Shown: piece by piece, positions 19,372 to 29,274 of the stretch
Numbering within the stretch: position 1 is the stretch's first letter
How the letters are laid out: every line of letters begins with the position of its first letter
Origin: Candidatus Marisimplicoccus framensis
GTDB lineage: Bacteria > Bacteroidota > Bacteroidia > Flavobacteriales > Flavobacteriaceae
Length of the DNA: 64,000 nucleotides
Reading direction: 5' to 3'
Assembly: GCA_905182065.1 (NCBI GenBank)
Contig: CAJIZN010000001.1
Location: forward strand, 248,001-312,000
The notes under the pieces: generated by a model
Seen by the model: only the letters and a program-made list of their open reading frames with translations
Database searches by the model: none
What the model was told of the DNA's origin: nothing
Made by a program: the position numbers and the translations under genes

Positions 19372-20086
19372 AGCTAAAAATATAATTATAACTGGTGAAG
19401 AAGTTGACTTCAACTTTGAAGAGCTAAAGAGTATGGGGGTTAGTGTCTTCCACTACCCTATGATTTCTATTTCTAAAATTGATAATCAAATAGAAAGTAA
19501 TGATTATGAATATATAATATTTACTTCCAAAAATGGAGTAAGATATTTTCTTAAAAATCTTAACTCCAAAATCAATAGTAATTTAAAGTTTATTTGCATT
19601 GGAAATAAAACTGCGCAATCACTCATTGAAAATAAATTGACTCCATACTTTATTGTAAAAAGAAATTATTCCAGGTTTATGTGTGAAGAAATAAAGGGAT
19701 TAAACATTGATAAAAAAGCTAAAATATTATTAGTTCAGGGAAACCTTGCAAAAAAAGATCTTCACGAATGTTTATCTAAGTATAATTATACTGAACAAAA
19801 AATTGTTTACAGGACTGATGCCATTCAAATCAAACAAAATGAAATAATAAAAAAGCTTGATGATGAACCTACTTATGTCGTTTTTACTAGCCCATCTACA
19901 TTTGATTCTTTTATTGACAAATATGAATTAAAGGATAATATTATCAGTATTGGAGAAACAACTTCTAAGCATATTATTAGTAAGGGATACAATCCACTCA
20001 TAACAGCTAAAATGCAATCATATGAAGGAATAAGCAATTCCATTATTGACTTTTTAAATAAAAATTTAAACTATGAATTATCCTAA
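19364..20086 (+). CDS. hemD: Uroporphyrinogen-III synthase
   Basis: Cyclises hydroxymethylbilane with inversion of ring D. HemD sequences diverge widely, but the 240-residue length, two-domain pattern and the motifs YIIFTSKNGVRYFLKN and YVVFTSPSTFDSFID fit the family, as does the position between hemC and hemB. The start is TTG at 19364 inside the end of hemC. The C-terminus overlaps hemB by 14 bp. Confidence 0.88.
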   Translation: MDRAKNIIITGEEVDFNFEELKSMGVSVFHYPMISISKIDNQIESNDYEYIIFTSKNGVRYFLKNLNSKINSNLKFICIGNKTAQSLIENKLTPYFIVKRNYSRFMCEEIKGLNIDKKAKILLVQGNLAKKDLHECLSKYNYTEQKIVYRTDAIQIKQNEIIKKLDDEPTYVVFTSPSTFDSFIDKYELKDNIISIGETTSKHIISKGYNPLITAKMQSYEGISNSIIDFLNKNLNYELS

Positions 20087-21062
20087 ATCTAGATTAAGAA
20101 GACTTAGATATAATAATAATATAAGATCTCTTGTTCAAGATGTTCATTTGAATATTTCTGATTTAATCTACCCTATTTTTATTTGTGAGGGAGAAAATAT
20201 CAAAGAAGAAATTAAATCATTACCAGGACAGTATCGTCTTTCTGTTGATAATGTTTTAGTGTTATGTGATGAACTTATTAAGCTTGGAATTAAATCCATT
20301 CTATTGTTTGGGATTTCTGATAAGAAGGATAATGACGGAAGTATAGCTTGTAGTGAAGATAGCATAATCCCATTTGCAATAAAAAAGATCAAAAAAAAAT
20401 TTAGTACTGATATCTTAATAATGGCCGATCTATGTAACTGTAGTTATACCTCACATGGTCACTGTGGAACAATAGAAAATAATGATGTAGATAATGATAA
20501 GACGGTTAAAACATTATGTAATCAAGGGCTTACTCTTGCAAAGTCAGGAGCAGATATTATAGCACCTTCAGATATGATGGATGGAAGGACAGCAGCAATA
20601 AGAGAAATTTTAGATAAAAATGGATTTGAAAAAATCCCTATTTTTCCATATTCAGTAAAATATGCCTCTTCATTTTATGGACCTTTTAGAGGTGCAGTAG
20701 ATAACTCTCTAGAGAATGGGGATCGAAAGACTCATCAAATGTCCTATAAAAACTCTATCGAATTTATAAGAGAAATAGAACAAGATATTAATGAAGGATG
20801 TGATGCGGTGATAGTTAAACCTGCATTATCCTATCTAGATATTATAAGTAAGATTAAAGAAAATTTCAATATTCCAATTATAGCATACAATGTTAGTGGG
20901 GTATACTCAATGATAAAGTCTGCAGGAAAAGATAATCTAATTGATGAAACAGATCTAATAATGGAGATTTTATTCTCAATTAAAAGAGCAGGTGCAACTG
21001 CAATTATAACTTATAGCGCAATTGATGTTGCTAAAAAACTAAATAACAAAGATGTTTACTAA
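20073..21062 (+). CDS. hemB: Delta-aminolevulinic acid dehydratase (porphobilinogen synthase), zinc type
   Basis: Condenses two 5-aminolevulinates to porphobilinogen. The 329-residue product has both active-site lysines, K196 (FPYSVKYASSFYGPFR) and K249 (AVIVKPALSYLD). The metal segment is C121-N-C123 and C131 within DLCNCSYTSHGHCG, the three-cysteine pattern of zinc-dependent enzymes; magnesium-type enzymes have Asp/Ala there. The ATG lies inside the end of hemD, and the gene overlaps hemL by 11 bp. Confidence 0.95.
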   Translation: MNYPKSRLRRLRYNNNIRSLVQDVHLNISDLIYPIFICEGENIKEEIKSLPGQYRLSVDNVLVLCDELIKLGIKSILLFGISDKKDNDGSIACSEDSIIPFAIKKIKKKFSTDILIMADLCNCSYTSHGHCGTIENNDVDNDKTVKTLCNQGLTLAKSGADIIAPSDMMDGRTAAIREILDKNGFEKIPIFPYSVKYASSFYGPFRGAVDNSLENGDRKTHQMSYKNSIEFIREIEQDINEGCDAVIVKPALSYLDIISKIKENFNIPIIAYNVSGVYSMIKSAGKDNLIDETDLIMEILFSIKRAGATAIITYSAIDVAKKLNNKDVY

Positions 21063-22335
21063 TAGTAAGACAGCATATAACAAAGCAAAAAAAATTATAC
21101 CTGGAGGTGTCAATTCCCCAGTTAGAGCATTTAGAAGCGTAAACTCTACTCCTGTATTTTTTGAAAGTGGAAATGGAAGTAAAATGTTCGATATAGATGG
21201 GAATAAATATATTGATTGTGTTGGTTCTTGGGGACCTCTAATATTTGGTCATGCAGACAAAGAGACTGTTGACTCTATTATTAGTTCTTCAAAGCTTGGA
21301 ACAACTTTTGGAGCACCTACTGAAATTGAATCAACTATGGCATCTAAAATAATTGAAATGGTTCCTTCAATTGAAAAAGTAAGAATGGTTAGCTCTGGAA
21401 CAGAAGCTACAATGAGTGCAATAAGATTAGCCAGAGGATATACAAAAAAGGATTTAATTATAAAATTCTCAGGAAATTACCATGGACATTTTGATAGCTT
21501 TCTTATTAAAGCTGGATCAGGTGCTATGACTCTAGGTAAACCTGATAGTCAGGGTGTAACGGAAAATATTGCAAAAGACACATTAGTTGCAGAGTTTAAT
21601 GATATTGAATCTGTAAAAACTCTTTTCAATAAAAATCAAAATAAGATAGCTGCAGTTATTATTGAGCCTATAGCTGGAAATATGGGGCTAGTAATACCTA
21701 AAAATGGATTTCTTAAAGAGCTAAAGTCTATTTGCAAAGAAAACAATTCACTATTAATTTTTGATGAAGTTATGAGTGGATTTAGAGTTTCAAGAGGTGG
21801 TGCTCAAGAACTTTATAATGTTATACCTGATATAACAACGCTTGGAAAAATTATTGGTGGTGGATTACCTGCAGGTGCCTATGGTGGAAGTACTGAAATT
21901 ATGGATCATGTTGCTCCTGATGGTCCTGTTTATCAAGCAGGCACATTATCAGGAAACCCTTTAGCCATGTCTGCTGGGTTAAGTGTTTTAACCAGGTTAA
22001 ATGATGATATATATAAAAAATTAGAAAACATTTCCGCAAGGATTCATGATGGTATTAGCTCTAATATTAAAGAAACAGGTGTTAATGCTAACATAGCTAG
22101 AGTTGGGTCAATGATGACATTATTTTTTTCAAAAAAAGATTGTATTGAAAATTTTAATGATGCAAAAAATTGTGATACTAATCTTTATGCAAAATATTTT
22201 AAATCAATGCTAGAGATGGGAGTTTATCTTCCCCCCTCTCAATATGAATGTCTTTTTCTTTCTAGTAAAATTGATGAAGATGATATTAATAAAATAATAG
22301 ATAGTAATCTTAACTCACTTAAAAAAATAATTTAA
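21052..22335 (+). CDS. hemL: Glutamate-1-semialdehyde 2,1-aminomutase
   Basis: PLP-dependent aminomutase making 5-aminolevulinate from the hemA product. The 427-residue product opens with KKIIPGGVNSPVRAF, then MVSSGTEATMSAIRLARG, NYHGHFDSFLIKAGSGA and IIEPIAGNMG. The Schiff-base lysine is in TTLGKIIGGGLPAGAYGG, and GTLSGNPLAMSAGL follows. These identify HemL rather than a general class III aminotransferase. Its stop shares bases with the hemE start. Confidence 0.96.
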   Translation: MFTNSKTAYNKAKKIIPGGVNSPVRAFRSVNSTPVFFESGNGSKMFDIDGNKYIDCVGSWGPLIFGHADKETVDSIISSSKLGTTFGAPTEIESTMASKIIEMVPSIEKVRMVSSGTEATMSAIRLARGYTKKDLIIKFSGNYHGHFDSFLIKAGSGAMTLGKPDSQGVTENIAKDTLVAEFNDIESVKTLFNKNQNKIAAVIIEPIAGNMGLVIPKNGFLKELKSICKENNSLLIFDEVMSGFRVSRGGAQELYNVIPDITTLGKIIGGGLPAGAYGGSTEIMDHVAPDGPVYQAGTLSGNPLAMSAGLSVLTRLNDDIYKKLENISARIHDGISSNIKETGVNANIARVGSMMTLFFSKKDCIENFNDAKNCDTNLYAKYFKSMLEMGVYLPPSQYECLFLSSKIDEDDINKIIDSNLNSLKKII

Positions 22336-23360
22336 TGGAATCTTTATTAATAAAAACACTAAAAGGAGAAAAAACAGAAAGACCACCAATTTGGTTTATG
22401 AGACAAGCTGGTCGAATCCTTCCAAATTATATGAAGCTAAAAGAAAGCTATTCTTTTCATGAGTTAATGAATGATAAAAAACTAGCTTCTAAAGTTACAC
22501 TACTTCCAATTCAAGATCTATCAGTTGATGCTGCTATTTTATTTAGTGATATTCTTGTTATACCACATGCAATGGGACTTAATGTAGAATTTCAAAAAAC
22601 AGGCCCAATTTTCAAAAATCCATTAGATATGGAGTCAAAATCTCAAGATTTAGAATTTGATCCGAGTAAACTAAACTATATATATAATAACATTAAACAA
22701 GTCAAAATTGATAAAGACAATAACATTCCTCTAATTGGTTTCTGCGGTGGTCCGCTTACAGTTTTCTTGTTTATGTTCAAGTCTGAGGGATCAAAAGATC
22801 ACATGAAGAAAGCCATTCGTTTTCTTTATGAAAATAGAAGTGAAAGCATAAAAATTCTAGAAAAGATTACAGAATCATCAATAGACTATGTTGAAAATCA
22901 ATGTAAATCAGGAATTGATGTTTTTCAACTTTTTGAGACATATTGTGGATCCATTCCATATGAATTATATACTGACCTAATATTACCTTTTTCTAAAAGA
23001 ATCTTGAATGCAGCAAAAGAAAATAATTGTCCAACAATTTTTTTTCCTAAAGATTATGGAAATGGTATTTCTAAAATTGAAGAGGGCACGTGTGATTTTG
23101 TTAGTATAGACTGGCATTCATCAATTAGTCATGCTAGAAATATTCTTAACAATAAAATTGGGATTCAAGGGAATATGGATCCAAGAATTTTTTATGAAGA
23201 TTATAATGTAATAGAAAATTATTTAAATAGTTTGGTTGATTTTGGCAGCCAAAATCATAACTGGATCTTTAATTTGGGTCATGGATTTCTTCCTGACATA
23301 GACTATAAAAAAGTTCAGTTTGTTGTTGAATGGGTTAAAAATAAAGACTGGAAAAGATAA
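22335..23360 (+). CDS. hemE: Uroporphyrinogen decarboxylase
   Basis: Decarboxylates the four acetate side chains of uroporphyrinogen III to give coproporphyrinogen III. The 341-residue product has the N-terminal PPIWFMRQAGRILPNYMKLK with the substrate-binding Arg residues, ILFSDILVIPHAMGL with the catalytic Asp, IGFCGGPLTVFLFM, and a C-terminal FNLGHGFLPD. It begins on the last base of the hemL stop. hemN follows after 5 bp. Confidence 0.95.
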   Translation: MESLLIKTLKGEKTERPPIWFMRQAGRILPNYMKLKESYSFHELMNDKKLASKVTLLPIQDLSVDAAILFSDILVIPHAMGLNVEFQKTGPIFKNPLDMESKSQDLEFDPSKLNYIYNNIKQVKIDKDNNIPLIGFCGGPLTVFLFMFKSEGSKDHMKKAIRFLYENRSESIKILEKITESSIDYVENQCKSGIDVFQLFETYCGSIPYELYTDLILPFSKRILNAAKENNCPTIFFPKDYGNGISKIEEGTCDFVSIDWHSSISHARNILNNKIGIQGNMDPRIFYEDYNVIENYLNSLVDFGSQNHNWIFNLGHGFLPDIDYKKVQFVVEWVKNKDWKR

Positions 23361-23365
23361 TCATT

Positions 23366-24742
23366 ATGAAAATAAATGAAAAATTATTAAAGAAATATAG
23401 CTCAACAGGTCCAAGATATACATCATATCCCCCTGCTACTTTTTTTGATACAAACTTTACGAATGATGACTTTAAGGAAAAAATTATTGTTTCAAATAAT
23501 GAATTTCCCCAAAATATTTCAGTATATATTCATATCCCCTTTTGTCCTCAAATATGTCATTTTTGTGGCTGTACTACTGAAACAGGGTTTACTAAACCAT
23601 TTCTTGAAAGATATATAGATGCTCTAATAAAAGAAATCGATTATGTTTCAAAAAAAATTGACTCAACTAGAATATTAACTCAAGTTCACTGGGGTGGTGG
23701 TACACCTAATGCAATTTCTTATAAGTTTATAGAAAGGGTCACTAATAAGCTTTTTGATACTTTTAAATTTGCTTCAAATTATGAAATGGCTATAGAGTGT
23801 AATCCTGCTCATATTGAATTTAGACACATTGAATTATTAAAAAAATTCGGATTTAACAGAATTTCATTGGGAATCCAAGACTTTAGACTAGATGTGCTAG
23901 AAGGGATTAACAGAAAACCATCTAAACACCCTATTGAAGATGTAGTCAAGAAAATTAGTGATGAGGGGTTCACAGGAACTAACATTGACTTAGTTTACGG
24001 GCTACCTTATCAAACTCCTAAAAGGTTTGATAAAACTGTTGATAGGGCTATAAGATTAAATACAGATAGAATAGTTACATTTTCATATGCTCATGTCCCA
24101 AGTATTCTTCCTAGACAAAAAATTCTTGAAGATATTGGATTTCCAAGTTCAAGTGATAAAGCATTAATGTATGAAAATGCATACAAAAAATTAGTTGATG
24201 CAGGATACGTTTCAATTGGAATGGATCACTATTCTAAACCTGATGACGATTTTGCAATTGCATTGAAAAATAAACAACTTCATAGAAATTTTCAAGGGTA
24301 TTGTACTTTAGAAACAACTGGCCAAGTGTATGCTTTTGGAGCTTCTTCTATCTCTCAACTAGATTCAGCATATATCCAAAATATTAAAAATGCCAGTCAA
24401 TATATAAATTCAATTGAGAAAAATAATTTAGCTGTATTAAGAGGTTACTCTGTAACTAAAGAGCAAAAAATTATTCGTGAAATTATTAATTCTATAATGT
24501 GTAACTATTTTGTTGATATCAACCTTATTTCTAAGAAATATAATCTAACTAATTCTGAACTTTATAATTCTATACAATTTAAAGAGGATAGTTTGGAGGA
24601 TTTTATTTCAGATAAAATTCTAGATTTTGATGATAATAAAATAACCATAAATGAGTCTGGAAGATTATTTACAAGAAACATTGCAATGAGATTTGATCCA
24701 TTAATTGATCAAAAGATTGGAACATATTCAAATACTGTATAA
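23366..24742 (+). CDS. hemN: Oxygen-independent coproporphyrinogen-III oxidase
   Basis: Radical SAM enzyme converting coproporphyrinogen III to protoporphyrinogen IX. The 458-residue product has the cluster motif C60-x3-C64-x2-C67 in HIPFCPQICHFCGC, with the extra Cys typical of HemN, and GPRYTSYPPA at the N-terminus. That opening separates true HemN from the heme chaperone HemW, and the length also fits HemN. No oxygen-dependent HemF is in the window, so this step may rely on HemN despite a likely aerobic lifestyle. Confidence 0.93.
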   Translation: MKINEKLLKKYSSTGPRYTSYPPATFFDTNFTNDDFKEKIIVSNNEFPQNISVYIHIPFCPQICHFCGCTTETGFTKPFLERYIDALIKEIDYVSKKIDSTRILTQVHWGGGTPNAISYKFIERVTNKLFDTFKFASNYEMAIECNPAHIEFRHIELLKKFGFNRISLGIQDFRLDVLEGINRKPSKHPIEDVVKKISDEGFTGTNIDLVYGLPYQTPKRFDKTVDRAIRLNTDRIVTFSYAHVPSILPRQKILEDIGFPSSSDKALMYENAYKKLVDAGYVSIGMDHYSKPDDDFAIALKNKQLHRNFQGYCTLETTGQVYAFGASSISQLDSAYIQNIKNASQYINSIEKNNLAVLRGYSVTKEQKIIREIINSIMCNYFVDINLISKKYNLTNSELYNSIQFKEDSLEDFISDKILDFDDNKITINESGRLFTRNIAMRFDPLIDQKIGTYSNTV

Positions 24743-25758
24743 TGAAAGGATTACTAATGATAAATTTAGGTTCACCTGATAGTACGTCAATACCAGATGT
24801 AAAAAAATATCTAGATGAATTTTTAATGGATGAAAGAGTAATTGGTAAAAGCTATTTATTTAGATGGATACTAGTCAAATTAGTTATTCTAAATATAAGG
24901 CCTAGAAAATCTGCTCAAGCGTATAAAAAAATTTGGTGGAAAGAAGGTTCCCCTCTAATTGTTCTATCCAAAAGACTTTTTGAAAAAGTTACTAAATTAC
25001 TTGATATACCTGTTGCCTTATCAATGAGGTATGGTTCAATTAGCATAAATAAAGGGCTGAAAGAATTAACACAAAAAGGAGTTAAAGATATATTGGTTAT
25101 GCCACTCTATCCTCACTATGCAATGTCCTCATATGAAACAGTTACTGAGAAAGTTAAAGAAGAAGTAGTTAACAATTTTCCAGATATTGAACTTAATTTT
25201 GTTCCTCCTTTTTATAAAAACCAACAATATATAGATCTATTAAGTTCCAAAATTGAAGAATCTATAAAAGATATAAAATATGATCATATTTTATTTTCAT
25301 ATCATGGAATTCCAATTAGTCATCTAAAGATCTCTGACCCTACTAATAGCCATTGCTATAAAACTAAAGATTGTTGTAATGTGTCTTCAAATGCTCATGC
25401 AACATGCTATAAGCATCAAGTTTTAGAAACAACAAATAAGGTTATTGAAAAACTCAATATCGACAAAACTAAGTTTAGTAATTCATTTCAATCTAGACTT
25501 CCTAATGAAGCTTGGTTAAAACCCTATACAGATAGTGAACTAGAACGATTAGCAAAAAGTGGTAAGAAGAGATTAGTAATTGTAACACCTGCTTTTGTAA
25601 CTGATTGTCTAGAAACATTAGAAGAAATTGCAATGGAAGGAAAAGAAGATTTTATTGAAGCTGGGGGTACTCATTATAACTATGTTCCTTGTTTAAATGA
25701 TGATGATAATTGGGCAGAATTAATCTCAAATTGGACAAAAGACTATATCAGAAATTAA
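24742..25758 (+). CDS. hemH: Ferrochelatase, with internal cysteine cluster
   Basis: Inserts ferrous iron into porphyrin. The 338-residue product has MINLGSPDS, AMRYGSPSI-like SMRYGSISI, the catalytic His in FSYHGIPISHLK, and the Glu-rich FVTDCLETLEEIAMEG. Four cysteines follow the active-site His in SHCYKTKDCC and HATCYKHQ, a pattern seen in bacterial ferrochelatases that hold a [2Fe-2S] cluster at an internal position. Cluster binding here is inference from spacing. The gene starts on the last base of the hemN stop. Confidence 0.93.
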   Translation: MKGLLMINLGSPDSTSIPDVKKYLDEFLMDERVIGKSYLFRWILVKLVILNIRPRKSAQAYKKIWWKEGSPLIVLSKRLFEKVTKLLDIPVALSMRYGSISINKGLKELTQKGVKDILVMPLYPHYAMSSYETVTEKVKEEVVNNFPDIELNFVPPFYKNQQYIDLLSSKIEESIKDIKYDHILFSYHGIPISHLKISDPTNSHCYKTKDCCNVSSNAHATCYKHQVLETTNKVIEKLNIDKTKFSNSFQSRLPNEAWLKPYTDSELERLAKSGKKRLVIVTPAFVTDCLETLEEIAMEGKEDFIEAGGTHYNYVPCLNDDDNWAELISNWTKDYIRN

Positions 25759-25767
25759 ACTAGTACT

Positions 25768-27084
25768 TTGAACACACATACAGTTATTATTGGAGGTGGT
25801 ATTTCAGGTTTAAGTGCTGCAAATTTTTTATCCAAAAAAACCTCAAATTTTATTATAGTTGAAAGTGATAAAAGACCTGGAGGAATAATTAATACAAGTT
25901 TAGAAGGTGGATACATATGTGAAAATGGACCAAATACAATACTTGACAATAATCCTGCTATTATTGAGTTATTAAAAGATCTTAATGTTCATGAAGATTT
26001 AATCTATGCAAATAACGAAAAAATAAAAAAAAGATATTTATTAGTAAATGATAGACTTACTAAAATTCCAATGAATTTTTTTGATTTTGTAACTACCCCT
26101 ATTTTAAGTATTTATTCAAAATTTAGAGTGTTTTTTGAAATATTTATCTCTAGGCATAAAATTAATACAAGTGTTAAAGATTTTATTTCAACCAGATTTG
26201 GTAATGAATTCCATAATAAGATTATTGTACCATTTTTAACTGGAATTTATGCTGATGACACTAGTAAAATGAGTGCAAAAAATACACTTAAAATTCTTTG
26301 GAAGCTTGAACAAAAATTTGGTAGTATAATTATTGGTTTATTTAAAAAAGAAAAAACTCCACCTGCTAAAATCTTTACTCTTGATGGTGGACTTTCAAAG
26401 ATTACATCCTTGTTATCAGATAAATTTCAAAATCAAATACTATTAGAAACAAAAGTCAAAGGAATAAAGAAGGAAAGTAATTCTTATAAGATATCATTCA
26501 ATAATAGAGAAGACATAGTATGTAAAAATATTATATCTACAATTCCAGCATATTCATTAAAAGAAATAATTTTTGATAATAGAATCAAAAAAGCTTTATC
26601 AAAAGTTGATTATAATCCAATTGATGTTTTTCATTTTGGGTTTAATAAAAAAGATATTAAAAATGAGATAGATGGATTTGGATTGTTAACAAAACCAGAA
26701 GATAGAAAAAGTTTTCTTGGTATTTTATTTAGCTCAAATATTTTTAGTCATGTTTCAGGGAAAGATAAATTTTTGATGACAGTACTTGTTGGTGGTAAAA
26801 GACAAAAAGAATTATGTGAATTACCCCCTAAAAAAATTGAGAAAATAATATTAGATGAAATTTTTAAGCTATTCAAAATTAATTCAAACCCTGAGTTAAT
26901 AAAGCATTTTAGATGGAAGAATGGTATACCATCGTATTCAATGATGATATCAAGTTTAGAAGATGAGATTAAATACTTTGAGAATAAAAATTCTAACTTT
27001 TCAATTATTGGGAATTATCATTTAGGAGTATCTGTAAGTGATTGTATAAATAATGCAAAAAACTTAATTGAAAACAAGCTTTAA
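25768..27084 (+). CDS. hemG: Protoporphyrinogen/coproporphyrinogen oxidase, FAD-dependent
   Basis: FAD enzyme oxidising the porphyrinogen ring late in heme synthesis. The name hemG is used in Flavobacteriia for this HemY-like flavoprotein; it is unrelated to the flavodoxin-like E. coli HemG. The 438-residue product has VIIGGGISGLSAANFLSKK (dinucleotide-binding), GGIINTSLEGGYICENGPNT, IFTLDGGLSKIT and a C-terminal FSIIGNYHLGVSVSDCINNA. The start is TTG at 25768, 10 bp after hemH; the GGG motif fixes the N-terminus. Its stop overlaps the convergent AraC gene by 4 bp. Confidence 0.9.
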   Translation: MNTHTVIIGGGISGLSAANFLSKKTSNFIIVESDKRPGGIINTSLEGGYICENGPNTILDNNPAIIELLKDLNVHEDLIYANNEKIKKRYLLVNDRLTKIPMNFFDFVTTPILSIYSKFRVFFEIFISRHKINTSVKDFISTRFGNEFHNKIIVPFLTGIYADDTSKMSAKNTLKILWKLEQKFGSIIIGLFKKEKTPPAKIFTLDGGLSKITSLLSDKFQNQILLETKVKGIKKESNSYKISFNNREDIVCKNIISTIPAYSLKEIIFDNRIKKALSKVDYNPIDVFHFGFNKKDIKNEIDGFGLLTKPEDRKSFLGILFSSNIFSHVSGKDKFLMTVLVGGKRQKELCELPPKKIEKIILDEIFKLFKINSNPELIKHFRWKNGIPSYSMMISSLEDEIKYFENKNSNFSIIGNYHLGVSVSDCINNAKNLIENKL

Positions 27085-27932
27085 ATAGATTTAAGATATT
27101 TATTAGGAGTTGTACCAAATCTGTTTTTAAAAGCATTTATAAAATGACTAGAGGTACTATATCCTATTTGGTCAGCTACTTCATTTACATTGTAGTTTTT
27201 GGTAGACAACATTTTGCTAGCTATATTCATTTTGTATTCTAATAAGAACCCGTAAACAGTATATCCATATATTTCTTTGAACCCTTCTTTTAGGTTTTTA
27301 AGAGATATATCTACTTCAGATGATAACTCTTTTAAAGATGGAGGATCAGTCATTCTTTTGATAATTATTTCTTTGGCCATTTTAATTTTTACAACATTCT
27401 TTTCATCGGCTAAAAATGGACATTGCTCAATATCCATATCATTAGATTCATTAAAATACATACCTAATAACTCGAATATTTTCCCTTTGAGATATAGATT
27501 CTTGACATTTTCACTCAATTTCTCATTCATTATTTGATTAAGAACAGTACTAATCTGAGGTGAAATTACATTCTCTTTATAGTATTTTTTACCTGAATTT
27601 TCTTGTGATAAAAATGAGATGTTATCAGTTAATTCTGAAAACAAACCATGAAATTTTTTAATAGTAATTAAAAGACTTAAACATCTAGTTTTTTTTTCTA
27701 GAGTTGCATCAATTGGAAGATTAGTAGAAGGGTTAAAAAGAATTATTGAGTTGTTTTCTTTTAAATCAAGTGTATATGCTGCATTATTATACCTAAATGA
27801 AATTTTACCCTCTAAGCAAAAATGAAATTGTATGAAATTAATATCAGTACTAAACAATATGTCTTCAGAATCTTTCTCAAAATTTGAATAGGTATTAATT
27901 AAAATATCATTGTCTATCTTAAAGGTATTCAT
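27081..27932 (-). CDS. AraC-family transcriptional regulator
   Basis: A 283-residue protein. The N-terminal ~170 residues resemble a cupin-like sensory domain. The C-terminal ~100 residues hold two helix-turn-helix motifs: PSLKELSSEVDISLKNLKEGF and NVNEVADQIGYSTSSHFINA, then FKNRFGTTPNKYL. AraC-type regulators of this size are regularly found beside hemH or hemA in Flavobacteriia, so a link to heme or iron is likely but not shown. It is convergent with hemG and divergent from the antiporter gene. Confidence 0.85.
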   Translation of the reverse strand: MNTFKIDNDILINTYSNFEKDSEDILFSTDINFIQFHFCLEGKISFRYNNAAYTLDLKENNSIILFNPSTNLPIDATLEKKTRCLSLLITIKKFHGLFSELTDNISFLSQENSGKKYYKENVISPQISTVLNQIMNEKLSENVKNLYLKGKIFELLGMYFNESNDMDIEQCPFLADEKNVVKIKMAKEIIIKRMTDPPSLKELSSEVDISLKNLKEGFKEIYGYTVYGFLLEYKMNIASKMLSTKNYNVNEVADQIGYSTSSHFINAFKNRFGTTPNKYLKSI

Positions 27933-28005
27933 ATCTGTTATTAATATAAGACAAATATAAAATTGTTAAATAACATATAGAATTAATTTCATTAAATTAG
28001 CAATT

Positions 28006-29274
28006 ATGGATGTTGGCTCAATATTAATAGTACTTCCTTTATTAATTATATTTTCGTATCTGTTTGATATATTCGCTAGAAGAACGAAATTTCCATCTGT
28101 TATACTATTAGTATTTACAGGAATAGTAGCAAGGGGGATATCATCATATTATGGATATTCAAACTTTGATTTTTTAGATAGTCTAGTTCCAGTTCTAGGT
28201 ACTATAGGTCTTATTTTAATTGTTCTTGAAGCTGCTCTTGAATTAGAAATAAAAAAAGAAAAAACATCAATTATAATAAAAGGGTTTTTAGCTGCTTTCT
28301 TTATACTTCTCATAAACATAATACTTGTAAGTCTTTTCTTTGGAGAAGTAATTGGCCTCTCTTATCCAACATCAGTTATTTATGCAATCCCATTATCGAT
28401 AATAAGTAGTGCAGTTGCTATTCCTTCTGCAAACGGATTATTAACAAAGAATAAAGAATTTATAGTTTACGAATCAACATTCTCAGATATATTGGGAATT
28501 ATGATATTTTACTATTCACTAGGACAAGCAGAAAAAGGTGAACCTCTGATAGGTTTAGAGCCAATATTTACATTAATTGGTCAAATATTTTTAATAATTA
28601 TAATTTCAATTGCTATAACATATCTTCTATTTCAACTTATCCAAAGAATTGAACATCATGTAAAGTTCTTTCTAATACTTGCACTTTTAATATTATCGTA
28701 TGAAATAGGAAAAGATTTCTTAAAGCTTCCATCTTTAGTTTTAATTTTTATTTTTGGAATATTTCTTTCAAACTTTTCAAATCTTATACCTGATAGTTTA
28801 AAAAAATACATAAAAACTGATAAAGTTGGAAAATCAGATCTTCATGAATTTCATCTATTAACGGCAGAGTCAACCTTTTTAGTAAGGACATTTTTCTTTT
28901 TATTCTTTGGCTTCTCTATACCACTTGAAAGTTTTGTAGAGTTTGAACCATATATAATTGGAGCAACAGTTCTACTTATAATGTATGGGGTAAGATATTT
29001 TTATTTAGCACTTGTGATGCCAGATGATGACTCAAAACCACTTTTATATTTTTCTCCAAGAGGATTAATTACAATACTTTTATTTTTGAGTATATCTGAT
29101 TATGATATCCAAAAAAGTAATATAGTTGATGAAAAAGTTCTGTTAGTAATAATTATTGCCTCAATGCTTATTATGATTCAAGGATCAATTAACCGAAAAA
29201 AGAAAGAAGATCCAGAATTAGAGCCTCAACAAACTTTTACTGAAATTGTTGACTCACAAATTGATAAGAAATGA
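28006..29274 (+). CDS. Cation:proton antiporter (Na+/H+ exchanger family)
   Basis: A 422-residue protein with about 12 hydrophobic helices, in the monovalent cation:proton antiporter family. Typical segments are FPSVILLVFTGIVARG, LVPVLGTIGLILIVLEAALE, SSAVAIPSANGLL, FSDILGIMIFYYS and YFSPRGLITILLFLS. The last matches the SPRGL region of CPA-type exchangers. The highly charged C-terminal tail of ~35 residues is probably cytoplasmic and lacks a TrkA domain. It overlaps the next gene by 4 bp. Confidence 0.83.
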   Translation: MDVGSILIVLPLLIIFSYLFDIFARRTKFPSVILLVFTGIVARGISSYYGYSNFDFLDSLVPVLGTIGLILIVLEAALELEIKKEKTSIIIKGFLAAFFILLINIILVSLFFGEVIGLSYPTSVIYAIPLSIISSAVAIPSANGLLTKNKEFIVYESTFSDILGIMIFYYSLGQAEKGEPLIGLEPIFTLIGQIFLIIIISIAITYLLFQLIQRIEHHVKFFLILALLILSYEIGKDFLKLPSLVLIFIFGIFLSNFSNLIPDSLKKYIKTDKVGKSDLHEFHLLTAESTFLVRTFFFLFFGFSIPLESFVEFEPYIIGATVLLIMYGVRYFYLALVMPDDDSKPLLYFSPRGLITILLFLSISDYDIQKSNIVDEKVLLVIIIASMLIMIQGSINRKKKEDPELEPQQTFTEIVDSQIDKK

